DNA from: Actinomortierella ambigua
Taxonomy: Eukaryota > Mortierellomycota > Mortierellomycetes > Mortierellales > Mortierellaceae
Direction: 5' to 3'
DNA: 33,879 nt
NCBI GenBank assembly: GCA_016098155.1
Contig: JAAAJB010000363.1
Location: 2,028-35,906, forward strand
The notes under the pieces are model-generated. The model saw only the letters and a program-made list of their open reading frames with translations, did not search any database and was not told the DNA's origin. The translations under genes were made by a program, and so were the position numbers. Below are positions 33,371 to 33,879 of this stretch, in pieces. The number at the start of each line of letters is the position of its first letter. Positions within the stretch are counted from its first letter, which is position 1.

Positions 33371-33720
33371 CTAAAGATATGAAAGGGCTCTAGATGACTT
33401 GTGAGGGATGAGGGGGAGAAAAGCTACGAAGGAAGGAAGTTTATGGTCTTTAATTTTCTGCAACCTTGGCGGGGTTTCTAGTCTTCTGAAAGCAGTGAGG
33501 ATCTCTAGCTTAGTGTACTGGCAGAAAACAATATCCTCTGTAGCAGCATCTCTTAGACGAGTACGTTTCTTTGTTATGATCTGTCCTAGGTAACTAAACA
33601 GATGCTCGCTCTCCACCACCGCGCTTAAACGGAGAGGTGTACTCTGGCGAGGCGAGCAAGCGTCGGGCACTTCTGCTGATGTGCCTCCCACTACTGCAGG
33701 ACATCCTCAATCGGATGCTT
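33371..33720 (-). pseudogene. Decayed C-terminal end of a hAT-family transposase
   Basis: Minus strand reading shows the hAT dimerisation block in two frames. First comes RMKHPIEDVLQ, an in-frame TAG (33691-33693), then WEAHQQKCPTLARLARVHLSV and a TAA (33625-33627). A shift of frame follows, then AVVESEHLFSYLGQ and IITKKRTRLRDAATEDIVF. This matches the family pattern W-W-x(n)-FPTLA-x-LAR-x-LS-x-PATSA-x-SER-x-FS-x-AG-x-x-x-x-xKR-x-RL. The in-frame stops, the frameshift and the lost PATS residues show it is inactive. The rest of the transposase would lie beyond the right edge; terminal inverted repeats could not be identified. Family known function: cut-and-paste DNA transposition. Confidence 0.75.
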
Positions 33721-33879
33721 CATCCGACATACCGATCATCTCCCTTTGGCACGCCTTCTTCGATGTGCCAGCACGCCATTCGCTTCTGAAGTCACGCTCA
33801 TCCACATATCCTTGATGTTGGTTCCCCCTTGCTTGCATTTTCGTCGTCGTCGCCGTTGCCGTCACTTGAAGTGTTGTAT

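Noticed and set aside
1..33879. CRISPR arrays, bacterial operons, rRNA and tRNA genes
   Set aside because: No spaced direct repeats, ribosome binding sites or tRNA-like cloverleaf with a TTCGAATCC arm were found outside coding sequence. The only similar match, near 19888, is inside a DCAF11-like exon.

Overview
The window looks like nuclear DNA of an early-diverging filamentous fungus, probably Mortierellomycota or a close relative. The reasons are short GT-AG introns (about 50-210 bp) with fungal splice and branch sites, a strong preference for C/G in third codon positions, AT-rich TATA boxes 85-95 bp upstream of several start codons, a fungal gene set, and a TKL-like kinase fused to Sel1 repeats, a family I associate with Mortierellaceae and Glomeromycotina. 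The phylum is inference; the fungal assignment is firmer.

Layout. Positions 1-2476 (minus) hold the 5' part of a gene for a protein with two intact kinase domains separated by Sel1-like repeats; it runs off the left edge. Positions 2702-10448 (minus) hold a six-exon gene for a giant HEAT-repeat protein of the HEATR5/Laa1 family. A 1.2 kb divergent promoter region separates it from an intronless GNAT-like gene (11648-12406, plus). This gene meets a secreted S9 dipeptidyl-peptidase V-like gene (12594-14832, minus) tail to tail. After another divergent promoter of about 1 kb come four plus-strand genes: a RanBP3/Yrb2-like Ran-binding protein (15902-18435) with a probable GC-AG intron, a DCAF11/WDR23-like WD40 protein (18929-21657), TMA7 (21966-22625), and a Cid1-like nucleotidyltransferase (25145-29604) with very long low-complexity arms. 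A conserved mitochondrial-looking protein of unknown function follows on the minus strand (30084-31021).

The right end (31.1-33.9 kb) is different. It has a tentative small spliced orphan gene, the frameshifted 3' end of a medium-chain reductase gene, and the decayed C-terminal part of a hAT transposase. It reads as a degenerate, transposon-scarred segment beside a housekeeping block.

The genes do not form a pathway. Themes are membrane traffic (HEATR5), nuclear export (Ran-binding protein), ubiquitin ligase adaptor (DCAF11-like), translation (TMA7) and RNA tailing (Cid1-like), as expected for a eukaryotic housekeeping neighbourhood. I found no CRISPR array, rRNA or convincing tRNA, and no gene cluster that amounts to a new system. 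The most unusual objects are the dual-kinase Sel1 protein, the extended Cid1-like enzyme with its roughly 1 kb pyrimidine-rich leader, alternative in-frame splicing in HEATR5, and the orphan gene at the right end.
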